NCBI GenBank assembly: GCA_964462985.1
Contig: CAYXAA010000019.1
Coordinates: 17,990 to 81,989, forward strand
DNA length: 64,000 nt
Source: CAYXAA01 sp964462985
Lineage (GTDB): Bacteria; Pseudomonadota; Alphaproteobacteria; Rhizobiales; Stappiaceae
Direction: 5' to 3'
Part shown: positions 8,968 through 17,461 of the stretch, one piece after another
How the letters are laid out: the number at the start of each line of letters is the position of its first letter
How positions within the stretch are numbered: position 1 is the stretch's first letter
The notes under the pieces: model-generated
The model's input: only the letters and a program-made list of their open reading frames with translations
Databases searched by the model: none
Told to the model about the DNA's origin: nothing
Position numbers and translations under genes: made by a program

Positions 8968-9199
8968 ATGATGATGTCCCCCACACTGATCGCCTTCTCC
9001 ACTGCGCCGAAGCTGTGGCAGGCCTGGCTCACGTTCGACAACACGGTAACTACCACCATGCTCGAGCAGAGCCCTGACGGAGCTCACCAAGGAGGAACTC
9101 GTGATCCTGACCATGCTGAGTGTCGACATCAACAGCTGGAACCGAGTTCAGGACGATTTCCGGGGCAGCGACCCGGTCAAGACACGAGAGGTCGCCTGA
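8968..9199 (+). pseudogene. Frameshifted carboxymuconolactone-decarboxylase-like gene
   Basis: From the ATG at 8968 one frame reads MMMSPTLIAFSTAPKLWQAW and on to TTTMLEQ. About position 9068 the similarity continues in the next frame as LTELTKEELVILTMLSV and on to VKTREVA, ending at TGA 9197-9199. Neither frame alone gives a full product. The SP-L ... LWQAW ... ELVIL layout resembles small carboxymuconolactone decarboxylase / AhpD-like proteins, but no Cys pair is seen. The TGA overlaps the ATG of the sigma gene (TGATG), the sign of a once-coupled two-gene operon. It could be a real single-base mutation or a sequencing error. Confidence 0.5.
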
Positions 9200-10074
9200 T
9201 GATGGAGCGAGCCGGAGAAGACGCCGCCACCGTGTTTGACCCGTTGAGGCCGCGGCTTATGCGCGTGGCGTATCGCATGCTTGGATCGGTGGCGGACGCG
9301 GAAGACGTGGTACAGGAGGCCTTTCTGCGCTGGCTCGACACCGACCGTGACGCAGTGCGGAATCCGGAAGCATTCCTGCACCGCGTTGTAACCAGGCTCT
9401 GCCTGGACCAGCTCAAATCGGCGCGACACCGCCGCGAGACTTATGTCGGCCCCTGGCTGCCCGAGCCGGTGGTCGAGACGGTGGAAGACGAGGTCGACGA
9501 CGTCACCCTGCCGCTGATGCTGGCACTGGAGCGGCTGTCGCCGCTGGAAAGGGCGGCATTTCTGCTCCACGACGTGTTTGGGCTCGGCTTCGATGAAGTT
9601 GCCGAAACAATCGGCCGCACGCCGGCGGCCTGCCGCCAGCTCGCCAGCCGCGCCCGAACGAACGTGCGGGCGGCGCGGCCGCGATTCAACATGCCGAAGG
9701 AGCGCGGCCTTGCGATTGCGGCGGCTTTCTTCGCCGCATCGCGCAGCGGCAACATGGCCGAACTTCAGGCAATGCTTGCGGCAGACGTCACTGTTTATTC
9801 TGACGGCGGTGGCAAGGTCCCGGCGGCACTGCGTCCGCTGACGGGTATCGAGGATGTCATGAAGCTTCACACCAAGCTCGCCCAGCTATTCGAAGAGACG
9901 CCGTCCAAGGTGCTTCACTGGGGCTTTGTCAACGGCCTGCCGGGCTTCGTCACACTCGAGGGCGGCGTGCTGCAGACGACGGCGCTGGCAATCGAAGACA
10001 GCAAGATCATCGGGATCTACATCACCCGCAACCCAGACAAGCTACGACATCTGAATGGGGCGGCGGTTCATTGA
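9199..10074 (+). CDS. ECF41-family RNA polymerase sigma factor
   Basis: This 291-aa alternative sigma factor has sigma-2 (about 12-78: YRMLGSVADAEDVVQEAFLRW) and sigma-4 (about 104-160: LSPLERAAFLLHDVFGLGFDEVA, TPAACRQLASRAR), plus a SnoaL-like C-terminal extension. The three hallmarks of the ECF41 group are all present: WLPEP in the linker (86-90), DGGGK (202-206) and NPDKL (278-282). In this group the extension replaces a separate anti-sigma factor and tunes core binding. The start at 9199 overlaps the stop of the upstream frameshifted partner gene. ECF41 genes normally sit beside a carboxymuconolactone decarboxylase, oxidoreductase or epimerase gene that is their only known target besides themselves. 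Confidence 0.93.
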   Translation: MMERAGEDAATVFDPLRPRLMRVAYRMLGSVADAEDVVQEAFLRWLDTDRDAVRNPEAFLHRVVTRLCLDQLKSARHRRETYVGPWLPEPVVETVEDEVDDVTLPLMLALERLSPLERAAFLLHDVFGLGFDEVAETIGRTPAACRQLASRARTNVRAARPRFNMPKERGLAIAAAFFAASRSGNMAELQAMLAADVTVYSDGGGKVPAALRPLTGIEDVMKLHTKLAQLFEETPSKVLHWGFVNGLPGFVTLEGGVLQTTALAIEDSKIIGIYITRNPDKLRHLNGAAVH

Positions 10075-10119
10075 ACGACCCCAGGGCGGCCGTTTCCGGT
10101 TTCGCGGCCAGGCAGCGCC

Positions 10120-10695
10120 TTATCGATTCTTGCCCGGCACCCACAGCACGTCGGCCGCCCCCTTGTCATTGGCCCAGCGCGCGGCGACGAAGAAGAAATC
10201 GGAGAGGCGATTCATGTAGATCAGCGCCTGCGGATTGACGGTCTCCTTTTCGGAGAGGGCCGTCATCAACCGCTCAGCGCGACGGGACACCGTGCGGGCG
10301 AGATGGAGCCTGGCCGCCGCCGACGAGCCCCCGGGCAACACGAAGGAGCGCAGCGGCGAAAGTTCGGCATTGAAGCGGTCGATTGCCGTCTCGATCGCGG
10401 TAACCTGGTTTTCGACGATCCGAAGCGGCTCGTATCCGATATCCTGACCCGTGTCCGGCGTCGCGAGATCGGCGCCAAGGTCGAAAAGATCATGCTGGAT
10501 CCGCTCCAGCACCGCGTCGAGCTGCGGCAAGATGCCGCCGGTCTCAAGTCGAACAAGACCAACCACAGCGTTTGTTTCGTCGACTGTGCCGTAGGCTTCA
10601 ATCCGCAAGTCATGCTTCGGCCGGCGTTCGCCGCTACCAAGGGCGGTCGTACCCTTGTCTCCGGTCTTGGTGTAGATCTTGTTGAGGATCACCAT
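10120..10695 (-). CDS. Cob(I)yrinic acid a,c-diamide adenosyltransferase, PduO type
   Basis: This enzyme transfers adenosyl from ATP to cob(I)alamin to make coenzyme B12. It is 191 aa. Both PduO landmarks are visible: the N-terminal ATP-binding segment KIYTKTGDKGTTALG, and the later FVLPGGSSAAARLHLARTVSRRAER (about residues 120-145). The C terminus has YMNRLSDFFFVAARWAN. It follows the twin-TM protein by 25 bp on the same strand, a pairing common in alphaproteobacteria. Confidence 0.95.
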   Translation of the reverse strand: MVILNKIYTKTGDKGTTALGSGERRPKHDLRIEAYGTVDETNAVVGLVRLETGGILPQLDAVLERIQHDLFDLGADLATPDTGQDIGYEPLRIVENQVTAIETAIDRFNAELSPLRSFVLPGGSSAAARLHLARTVSRRAERLMTALSEKETVNPQALIYMNRLSDFFFVAARWANDKGAADVLWVPGKNR

Positions 10696-10720
10696 GATGG
10701 TTCTCCCGGGTGGCCATCGA

Positions 10721-10918
10721 TCAAGGCTGCTGGCTCATGAAATAGGCTGTCGCCATGATGAGCACGATGGCGACGAACTGCAGACCAACGCGCCAGCGCA
10801 TCAGGATCTGAGATCGGGACGATGAGCCGCCCCGGAACATGTTGATTAATCCGAGCAGAAGGACAAAGGCCACCGCGCCGAGGGCGAATGGAACGATATT
10901 GGAGAGCACGGCTCCCAT
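10721..10918 (-). CDS. Twin transmembrane (HIG1-like) small protein
   Basis: The 65-aa product has two hydrophobic helices (about 5-25 and 43-60) joined by a basic loop, with MFRGGSSSRSQILMRWRVGLQ between them. The pattern N-M-RGG-....-LMRWRV-LQ is that of a small conserved alphaproteobacterial family often annotated as twin transmembrane or HIG1-like. The ATG at 10918 has GAGGAG upstream, which rules out a longer frame starting at 11002. It probably forms an operon with the downstream adenosyltransferase. Role unknown. Confidence 0.75.
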   Translation of the reverse strand: MGAVLSNIVPFALGAVAFVLLLGLINMFRGGSSSRSQILMRWRVGLQFVAIVLIMATAYFMSQQP

Positions 10919-11022
10919 GCGGGTCTCCTCGGGGCGGCCGGTGAGGGCGAAGATGGGACAGTAGAAACCAAGCCATATAGCGGGACGTCGCAATTCCGGC
11001 AACGTCGGCGCGGGATGGCATC

Positions 11023-11928
11023 CTATTCTTCCGCGTTGGAGGCCTTGATCAGTAGCCGATCAAAAGCGCGGGTCGGCAGTAGGCGTTTGGTGTAGGCCAT
11101 CACAGTGGTGGGGATCGTCACTCGGTAGCGCGCCTTGGGGCGTTTGGATTCTACCGCATGGATCAGGGCATCCACCACGGCCCGGGCTGGCAGTTTGAAC
11201 GGCGATGGCTCGCCCCGCTCCATGCGTTTCAGCCGCTTGTCGTAAATCTCCCTGAACGGTGACGCTGCCATACCCGCTTCGCCGATGACGCGATGGAAGT
11301 TGGCAAGTGCGTTTTCAGTGAACCTGGTCCTGATCGGGCCGGGTTCGATCAGAACCACGTCAATACCAGTGCCTTCCAACTCGATGCGCAGCGTGTCGGA
11401 ATAACCTTCGAGCGCGAACTTGGACGCGTTGTAGGCGGCACGATATTTCATACCGATAAAGCCGAGGATCGAGGAGCACTGCACGATACGGCCGTGGCCG
11501 GCGGCGCGCATCGACGGCAGCACGCGACGGGTCAGATCGTGCCAGCCGAAGAAATTTGCCTGAAACAAGTCGCGGAGCGCATCGGTCGGCAGGTCTTCAA
11601 CCGCACAGGGCAGGGCGTAGGCGCCGTTGTTGAACAGCGCGTCGAGTCGCCCGCCACAGCGGTCCAGAACAATCGCTACGGTTTGCGCTATGCTCGCCTC
11701 GTCCTGGTAGTCGAGCCGGTAAGCTTCGAAGCCGAGGTTCTTCAGTGTCTGGACGTCTTCCGGCTTGCGCGCGGTGGCAAAGACACGCCAGTCGCGCCCG
11801 CGCAAGGTACGGGCCGCCGCGCGCCCGATGCCGGAGGAGCAGCCCGTGATCAGAATCGAGCGGGCGGGCCGGTCAAGGCACCGCCCGTAGAAATGCGCCG
11901 TCTCCGGGTCCGACGCTTCGGTCTTCAA
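11023..11928 (-). CDS. Short-chain dehydrogenase/reductase
   Basis: This is a 301-aa classical SDR. The cofactor motif TGCSSGIGRAAA is near residue 25, NNG (LFNNGAYALP) near 105, the catalytic Ser in CSSILGFIG, and YNASK (YRAAYNASKFALEGYS) about residue 175. It is somewhat longer than the 250-aa core, with a C-terminal extension rich in basic residues. There is no ATG near the motif; the TTG at 11928 overlaps the stop of the upstream hydroxylase gene (ATTTGA) and is the best start. The substrate cannot be told from sequence. Confidence 0.88.
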   Translation of the reverse strand: MKTEASDPETAHFYGRCLDRPARSILITGCSSGIGRAAARTLRGRDWRVFATARKPEDVQTLKNLGFEAYRLDYQDEASIAQTVAIVLDRCGGRLDALFNNGAYALPCAVEDLPTDALRDLFQANFFGWHDLTRRVLPSMRAAGHGRIVQCSSILGFIGMKYRAAYNASKFALEGYSDTLRIELEGTGIDVVLIEPGPIRTRFTENALANFHRVIGEAGMAASPFREIYDKRLKRMERGEPSPFKLPARAVVDALIHAVESKRPKARYRVTIPTTVMAYTKRLLPTRAFDRLLIKASNAEE

Positions 11929-13169
11929 ATCGGCTCTCCGGCGAGCAGGCGCGGCGTCGCGCCGCCGAGACCTGCAGCCTGCTGGATCAGCAGGCGCTTC
12001 AGCGGTGGCATCCTGTCGACCAGACCAAGTCCGAAGTCCCGCACGGCACGGATCACATCGTTGTCGTTCGAAAACAGCCGATTCAGAACGTCGGTCACGA
12101 TGCCCATTCTGACGGTATCGAAGCGACGCCAACGCTCGTAATCCTGGAGGACGTCGAGGGTACCGATGTCGCGACCAAGGCGACGGGCTTCGACAATGAC
12201 CTCGGCGAGCGCAGCCACATCCTTAAAGCCGAGATTGAGACCCTGACCCGAGATGGGGTGAATACCATGGGCCGAATCGCCGGCAAGCGCGAGCCGCGGT
12301 GCAACGAAGCTGCGCGCCAGAGTTAGGCCGAGTGGGTAGGCATGACGCGGGCCATCGAGGGAAAGCGGGCCGAGGTGATGGCCGAAGCGGCGCTCAAGCT
12401 CGAGCTCAAATGTAAAATCGTCACCTTTGACAAGGACTTCGGCTTCCTCCCGGCGCTCGGCCCAGACAAGGGACGAGCGGTTTCCGGTTAGCGGCAGGAT
12501 CGCGAAAGGGCCCGATGGCAGGAAGTGCTCCTCGGCTCGTCCGTGATGCGGGCGTTCGTGTGCAACGGTGGTCACGATACCGGACTGGCCGTAGTCCCAT
12601 TCCACCGTGCGGATACCGGCGAGCGCGCGCAGCCGTGACTTGACCCCGTCGGCCGCGACGAGGAGAGCGGCGCTGCGCGACTCGCCCGAGCCAAGCCGAA
12701 CCTCGACCACACCGGCATTGACGTCAAAGTCGGCGACCGTGTCGCCGGCAATCATCTCAACGCCAAGGTCGCCCGCCCGTTTGGCCAAAGCGCCGACGAG
12801 GGCGCCATTCGGAACCATATGAGCGAAAGGCTCGCCTGGGACGACTTCGCCAGAGAAGGTCAGGAACACCGGTCTTACCGCGTCACGCAAGCGCGAATCG
12901 GTAATGGTCATCTCGTTGATCGGCTGCGCCTCCGAAACCACGGCAGACCAGACTCCGATCCGCTCCAACATTCGGCGCGCCGCCGCTACGATCGCGGAGG
13001 CGCGGGGATCGCGGCCTATCGCCTCGAGAGGGCGTGGGTCGACGAGTGCGACGGCGAGCGTCGGATCTGCCTGGCGCAGCGCCACCGACAGGGACAGCCC
13101 GACATAGCCACCGCCAGCGATCAGAACGTCGAACTGCCCGCCGTCGGAACCCAAGGATGTGTCCATCAT
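11925..13169 (-). CDS. UbiH/UbiF/COQ6-family FAD-dependent hydroxylase
   Basis: This is a 414-aa flavoprotein monooxygenase of the ubiquinone biosynthesis hydroxylase family. The FAD loop is at VLIAGGGYVGLSLSVALRQ (about residue 15-33), LLVAADGVKSRLR near 170, and the second FAD motif LALAGDSAHGIHPISGQGLNLGFKD near 290. It is expected to hydroxylate the aromatic ring of a ubiquinone precursor; which carbon is attacked cannot be read from sequence. The SDR gene overlaps its 3' end, so the two are translationally coupled. Confidence 0.92.
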   Translation of the reverse strand: MMDTSLGSDGGQFDVLIAGGGYVGLSLSVALRQADPTLAVALVDPRPLEAIGRDPRASAIVAAARRMLERIGVWSAVVSEAQPINEMTITDSRLRDAVRPVFLTFSGEVVPGEPFAHMVPNGALVGALAKRAGDLGVEMIAGDTVADFDVNAGVVEVRLGSGESRSAALLVAADGVKSRLRALAGIRTVEWDYGQSGIVTTVAHERPHHGRAEEHFLPSGPFAILPLTGNRSSLVWAERREEAEVLVKGDDFTFELELERRFGHHLGPLSLDGPRHAYPLGLTLARSFVAPRLALAGDSAHGIHPISGQGLNLGFKDVAALAEVIVEARRLGRDIGTLDVLQDYERWRRFDTVRMGIVTDVLNRLFSNDNDVIRAVRDFGLGLVDRMPPLKRLLIQQAAGLGGATPRLLAGEPI

Positions 13170-13426
13170 GGCTCAATCCTTCCCTGCCATCTGGATGGCA
13201 ACCTAGAGCAAATCCAACCCAAATCGAACCGGATTGAACGCCTCGTTTATGTAAAAACATCGATTCAGCGGCGCTCGGCCTGGCTCGCAATTAAACGCCG
13301 GATCGGTCAGCGGTTTCGATTTTTCGCACGGAGAGCTTCGCGCCCTACTTGACACCTGCACACGCCGCCTCGCTAGTTGCCGCCATACGAAACGAGATTG
13401 GCCCATCTCCGTAAAAAGGTGTCAGG

Positions 13427-14287
13427 ATGTCCGCCGCAGTCCAGAGCCTTCTCTCGATACTCGATCTTGAGCCGCTGGAACGCAATCTGTTCCGCGGAAG
13501 GAGCCCGCAGGTCGGCTGGCAGCGGGTATTCGGCGGGCAGGTCATCGGCCAGGCTCTGGTCGCCGCCTCACGCACGGTTGAGGCTGAACGGCCCGTCCAT
13601 TCGCTGCACGGCTATTTTATGAGGCCGGGCGATCCCGCCGTACCGATTATCTACGAGGTCGACCGTATTCGCGACGGCGGCAGCTTCACGACGCGCCGCG
13701 TCGTGGCTATTCAGCACGGCCAGGCAATCTTCTCGATGTCCGCGTCGTTTCAAGCGGTTGAAGAGGGTTTGGAGCACCAGCTTCCCATGCCGGACGTGCC
13801 GATGCCAGAAGAACTGCCGAGCGAGGCCGAGCTCAAGGAGCGCTTTCTTGCCCGCGCCCCGGAGGCGGTGCGGCGCTATTGGGAGCGCGACAGACCGATA
13901 GAGATCCGGCCGGTCGACACCACCCATTATTTCACCCGGCAGCGCCTCGAGCCGGCACAGAACGTCTGGGTGCGCGCCAGCGCGCCCTTGCCGGATGACC
14001 CGCAGGTTCATTCATGCGTGCTTGCCTATGCTTCAGACATGACGCTGCTCGACACCGCTCTTTTCGCCCATGGCACCAGCGTTTTCGATAAAGACCTGCA
14101 GGTGGCGAGCCTTGACCATGCGCTGTGGTTTCACCGGCCGGTGCGTGCCGACGAATGGCTACTCTACTCAGAAGACAGTCCCGCGGCCGCGGCCGGCCGC
14201 GGTTTCACTCGGGGCACGCTGTTCACCCGCGACGGCGTCCTTGTCGCTTCGGTGGCGCAGGAGGGGTTGATCCGCGTTCGGAAATAA
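13427..14287 (+). CDS. tesB: Acyl-CoA thioesterase II
   Basis: This double hot-dog thioesterase hydrolyses acyl-CoAs to free acids. It is 286 aa. Characteristic segments are GWQRVFGGQVIGQALVAASRT and VHSLHGYFMRPGDP in the first hot-dog, and YASDMTLLDTALFAHG, DHALWFHRP and GRGFTRGTLFTRDGVLVASVAQEG in the second. The start GTG/ATG region at 13427 agrees with homologues. It is divergent from the UbiH-like gene with 257 bp between them. Confidence 0.95.
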   Translation: MSAAVQSLLSILDLEPLERNLFRGRSPQVGWQRVFGGQVIGQALVAASRTVEAERPVHSLHGYFMRPGDPAVPIIYEVDRIRDGGSFTTRRVVAIQHGQAIFSMSASFQAVEEGLEHQLPMPDVPMPEELPSEAELKERFLARAPEAVRRYWERDRPIEIRPVDTTHYFTRQRLEPAQNVWVRASAPLPDDPQVHSCVLAYASDMTLLDTALFAHGTSVFDKDLQVASLDHALWFHRPVRADEWLLYSEDSPAAAAGRGFTRGTLFTRDGVLVASVAQEGLIRVRK

Positions 14288-14330
14288 CGCTGACCCGTTC
14301 GTAGCCATCCGATCGAAATATCATCTGCCC

Positions 14331-15470
14331 TTAGTCAAATCGCCCAGAGAAGCCGCTGATCGCAAGCGGATTGTTCTCCACGGCCTTACGATCCGGCGTG
14401 TCGGGAGCGACTGTCCCGGTAAAGGCGTCGAACAAGCGCCGCACGAAACCTTCGGGCAAGTCCCGCGTAATGAAGACCAGTCGGGTGCGCCGATCGTCGT
14501 CCGGCCAGTTCTCGAGCTTGACAGGCGGATGCAGCACGTGCTGCACGCCGTGCAGGACCACTGGATGCTCCGGGTCTTCAACCGTTGCCACGATACCCTT
14601 GACGCGCAACAGTTTCGGTCCGTGCGCGGAGCGCATCAGGTCGAGAAACATGTCGAGCGCGGCTTCCGGCACGGGCCTCTCGGCAGCGAGGGTGAAGGCC
14701 CGGACTCGAGCATCATGCCGGTTGACATCGTGGTGACGGTGGTGGAGATGGGGGTCTCGGTAAGCTTCCTCGTTCAGCCAGCGCGCCACGTCCGGGATCT
14801 TGGTCGTCGGATCAAACAGGCCGGTGTTCGTAAGAGCCGCTGCGCGCGCCTCGCCCTTGGCAGCGTCAAGCAGGATCGCACCGGGATTGAGGACGCGTAG
14901 ACGATCGCGGAGCAGAGTGAGGGCATCGCACCTCGGCTCATCCTGGACAAGGTCGGACTTCGCCAGCACCAGCCGGTCGGCAACCGCAGCCTGCTTGACG
15001 GCCTCTTCGTGAGCATCAAGCGTATCGAGGCCGTTTATTGCATCGATCACCGTTATGACGCCGTCGAGCCGGTAGCGCTGCACCAGATAGGGGTGTAGCA
15101 TCACTGCGTGTAAAACCGGTGCGGGATCGGCAAGGCCGGTTGTCTCAATGACGACCCTGGCGAGATGATCAAGCCGGCCATTGTCCAGCCGCCGCAGCAG
15201 ATCTTCGAGCGTAGAGATCAGATCGCCGCGAATGGTGCAACACAGGCATCCGGAACTGAGCTCGACGACGCTATCGTCGGCGCGTTCGACGAGAAGGTGG
15301 TCGAGGCCGATCTCGCCGAATTCGTTGATGATCACCGCCGTGTCAGCTAGGTCCGCATCCTTGAGCAATCTGTTGAGCAGCGTCGTCTTTCCAGCGCCAA
15401 GGAAGCCGGTAAAGATCGTCACCGGAATCGGCGCTCGCATTCCGACGGACGGTCTGTTGACGGCAGTCAT
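14331..15470 (-). CDS. CobW/COG0523-family GTP-binding metallochaperone
   Basis: This is a 379-aa G3E GTPase. The P-loop GFLGAGKTTLLNRLL is near residue 20, the metal-binding CxCC motif in SGCLCCTIRGDL near residue 75, ETTGLADPAPVL is the switch region, and KSDL the base-recognition motif. A histidine-rich stretch (HLHHRHHDVNRHD, about residue 250) adds a likely metal site. A CobW_C domain follows. COG0523 proteins deliver zinc or cobalt to client enzymes; metal and client are not determinable here. I chose the ATG at 15470 with GGGAG upstream. Confidence 0.92.
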   Translation of the reverse strand: MTAVNRPSVGMRAPIPVTIFTGFLGAGKTTLLNRLLKDADLADTAVIINEFGEIGLDHLLVERADDSVVELSSGCLCCTIRGDLISTLEDLLRRLDNGRLDHLARVVIETTGLADPAPVLHAVMLHPYLVQRYRLDGVITVIDAINGLDTLDAHEEAVKQAAVADRLVLAKSDLVQDEPRCDALTLLRDRLRVLNPGAILLDAAKGEARAAALTNTGLFDPTTKIPDVARWLNEEAYRDPHLHHRHHDVNRHDARVRAFTLAAERPVPEAALDMFLDLMRSAHGPKLLRVKGIVATVEDPEHPVVLHGVQHVLHPPVKLENWPDDDRRTRLVFITRDLPEGFVRRLFDAFTGTVAPDTPDRKAVENNPLAISGFSGRFD

Positions 15471-15577
15471 CGGACGCTCCCGGAATTGAGACGATTTTGC
15501 AGACGAGGCAGCCAATGGTTCGCGCCGGCCATCGTCCGACATAAGCCGGCGCAAAGCGGCGATTCAAGGAGAGAGCC

Positions 15578-16936
15578 TCATCGCACCGGTTTCGGCAACG
15601 GAAATGCCGTGGTCGGCAGCAAGGTACCCTTGAAGAGAACGGGGGAGACAGCCAGTGGCTTCTTCGAAGCCTCGCTCTCGAAGGCCGACATCATTGTAGA
15701 CGGTCTGAGGTCTAGCGGCTTTGACCCCGGCAGCGGTGCTACCGCGAGGGCAGGACCGGCCGCAGCGACTCTGGTTGGTGCCGATGCACCGCCGGGGACC
15801 CCAGTCGATACCGTGATCGCCTGAATATCCGAATGCCGTGGCCCAATGATTCGATCCATCACCTCGCCCCAGTCGGTCTTCCTGCCTTTCGTTTTCGGCA
15901 CCTCCTCGTCATCATCTCCGTCGGAGGAAATATTGACTCCAGGCAGCAGGGGGCGGTTGCCGGTATTGCTGCCGGCGCCGGCAAAGGTGAGCAAAGGCGA
16001 CTTCGAGATCGTTGTCGTGCCATAGGCGGCGACAAGCTCCTCCGCTGACATTCGCTTGTTGCGCTTACAGTAGCCGGCCGGTGGCGGGCCGCCGGCTACG
16101 GTGCGCAAGGCCTCGATCGAGCGGCCGCCCCGCCGAGCAAACGCGCGGTCCACGAGCTGCCGAGAAAAGGCGGCACGCTCGAGTCCTGAGCCAGCGCCGA
16201 GAACGACAGCAATGACCGTACGGCCACCGCGTGTCGCCGAAACGGCAACGTTATATCCAGAGTTGCATATATAGCCGGTTTTCAGCCCGTTGGCACCGCG
16301 CACCCGGAGCAGATACTCGCGATTGGCCGATTTCAGGATCGACTTACCGTGGCGGATCGCGGTGAGGTTGAAATAGCTCCGGTATTGAGGGAACTCGCGC
16401 CAGAGCGCTCGCGCAAGAACAGCGAGATCACGAGCCGAGGACAGCTGACCGTCATCGGGTAATCCGTGCGGGTTGACGAAGCGGGTCGCCGTCATTCCCA
16501 GACGCTGCGCCTCCTGGTTCATCATGGCGATGAACGCCGGCTCGGACCCACCGATCGCTTCGGCGACGGCAACCGCGATGTCGTTTGCCGACTTGACCAA
16601 AAGCATTTTGAGCGCGTTGTCGAGGGTCAACTGGGTTCCGACCTTGAACCCCATTTTGCTCGGCGGCTCACTGGCGGCGTTTTTCGACATTGTCACCACG
16701 GAATCGAACTGCGCCTGACCGTCCCGGATCGCCTTGAAGGCTATATAGGCGGTCATAAGCTTCGTAATCGACGCAGGGTACCATTGCCGGGTTGAATCAC
16801 GCTGCTCCAGCACCTCGCCCGAGTCTGCGTCGATGGCAATCCAGGCGCCGATCTCCGCGCGCGACGAAACGACGCCGGCGCTCATTGCCATCGCAGCAGC
16901 CACCACCAGCAGCCAGGCCCGCCGAGCGGGCCGCAT
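15578..16936 (-). CDS. D-alanyl-D-alanine carboxypeptidase (PBP5/6 class) with long C-terminal tail
   Basis: This penicillin-binding protein trims the pentapeptide of peptidoglycan. From the ATG at 16936 it has a signal peptide with probable cleavage after SSRA. The catalytic triad motifs are all present: SITK in WYPASITKLMTAY, SAN in LLVKSANDIAVAV and KTG in GLKTGYICNSGYNVA. The catalytic domain ends near residue 290; about 160 further residues are low-complexity and unlike PBP5 domain 2, with KRNKRMSAEELVAAY near their start. An in-frame GTG at 17035 is possible but would bury the signal peptide. Confidence 0.92.
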   Translation of the reverse strand: MRPARRAWLLVVAAAMAMSAGVVSSRAEIGAWIAIDADSGEVLEQRDSTRQWYPASITKLMTAYIAFKAIRDGQAQFDSVVTMSKNAASEPPSKMGFKVGTQLTLDNALKMLLVKSANDIAVAVAEAIGGSEPAFIAMMNQEAQRLGMTATRFVNPHGLPDDGQLSSARDLAVLARALWREFPQYRSYFNLTAIRHGKSILKSANREYLLRVRGANGLKTGYICNSGYNVAVSATRGGRTVIAVVLGAGSGLERAAFSRQLVDRAFARRGGRSIEALRTVAGGPPPAGYCKRNKRMSAEELVAAYGTTTISKSPLLTFAGAGSNTGNRPLLPGVNISSDGDDDEEVPKTKGRKTDWGEVMDRIIGPRHSDIQAITVSTGVPGGASAPTRVAAAGPALAVAPLPGSKPLDLRPSTMMSAFESEASKKPLAVSPVLFKGTLLPTTAFPLPKPVR

Positions 16937-17461
16937 TCTCGTTAGCGGTATTGATAGAATTTTTTGCCGGATCCCCCGCACAACCGCCCCGCCTAGTGAG
17001 ACCAAACTGCCTTCGCGAATCCTAGACGATCCCACGCCATCAAGGCAAAGGCTTCAGACACTGAATTCCTGTCAAATCCTGTCAATTTGGCACGGATAAG
17101 GCAAACCCCGCCGCTTCGCATGATAAGGTTTGAGAATTATGTACTTCGGTCCCCATCCATCGTGAGTCGCCGGTGCCCGATCTGGCTTCCGCAAATCCAG
17201 GGGACCCTTTCCATCACCACGCCGACTTGGCCTCGGCATCGCAGTTCAGATACCAAGGCTAATCCGCCACGACTACGAAAGTTCAAAGGTTGGCGTATGG
17301 ACGGCCTTCGTCGGCGACCCCATAATGCGGCCCGACGTTGGAGGAGTGATCGTTCTTTCCTGTTGGCAGCAGGTGCTCGCCCTGCCGCCTCCCCAGAGAG
17401 GACGATCCGAGTTCGCATTCGGGCTTCCCCGGCCCAAGAGAGTTTTTCTGGGAGGAACTGC
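16937..17461. other. Divergent intergenic region between the carboxypeptidase and acs
   Basis: This stretch of over 500 bp must hold both divergent promoters. It contains a tandem direct repeat TCCTGTCAA at 17067-17075 and 17077-17085 (exactly one helical turn apart), followed at once by a sigma-54-like element. The rest, a leader of about 350 nt before acs, has no gene that I recognise. Confidence 0.5.
17088..17103 (+). promoter_or_regulatory. Possible sigma-54 promoter for acs
   Basis: TGGCACGGATAAGGCA keeps the diagnostic GG and GC dinucleotides with the exact 10-bp interval of sigma-54 promoters (consensus TGGCACG-N4-TTGCW) and a perfect -24 half, but has AG in place of TT before the GC. 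It lies about 360 bp upstream of acs. This is a motif match by eye only. Confidence 0.3.

Noticed and set aside
8815..9198. In-frame N-terminal extension of the ECF41 sigma factor
   Set aside because: Sigma-2 similarity starts just after 9199 and the extension overlaps the frameshifted partner gene, so the open frame is a by-product of that shift.
13349..13380. TTGACA with a possible -10 upstream of tesB
   Set aside because: The spacing to TAGTTG is 19 bp and the -10 is poor; not enough to call a promoter.
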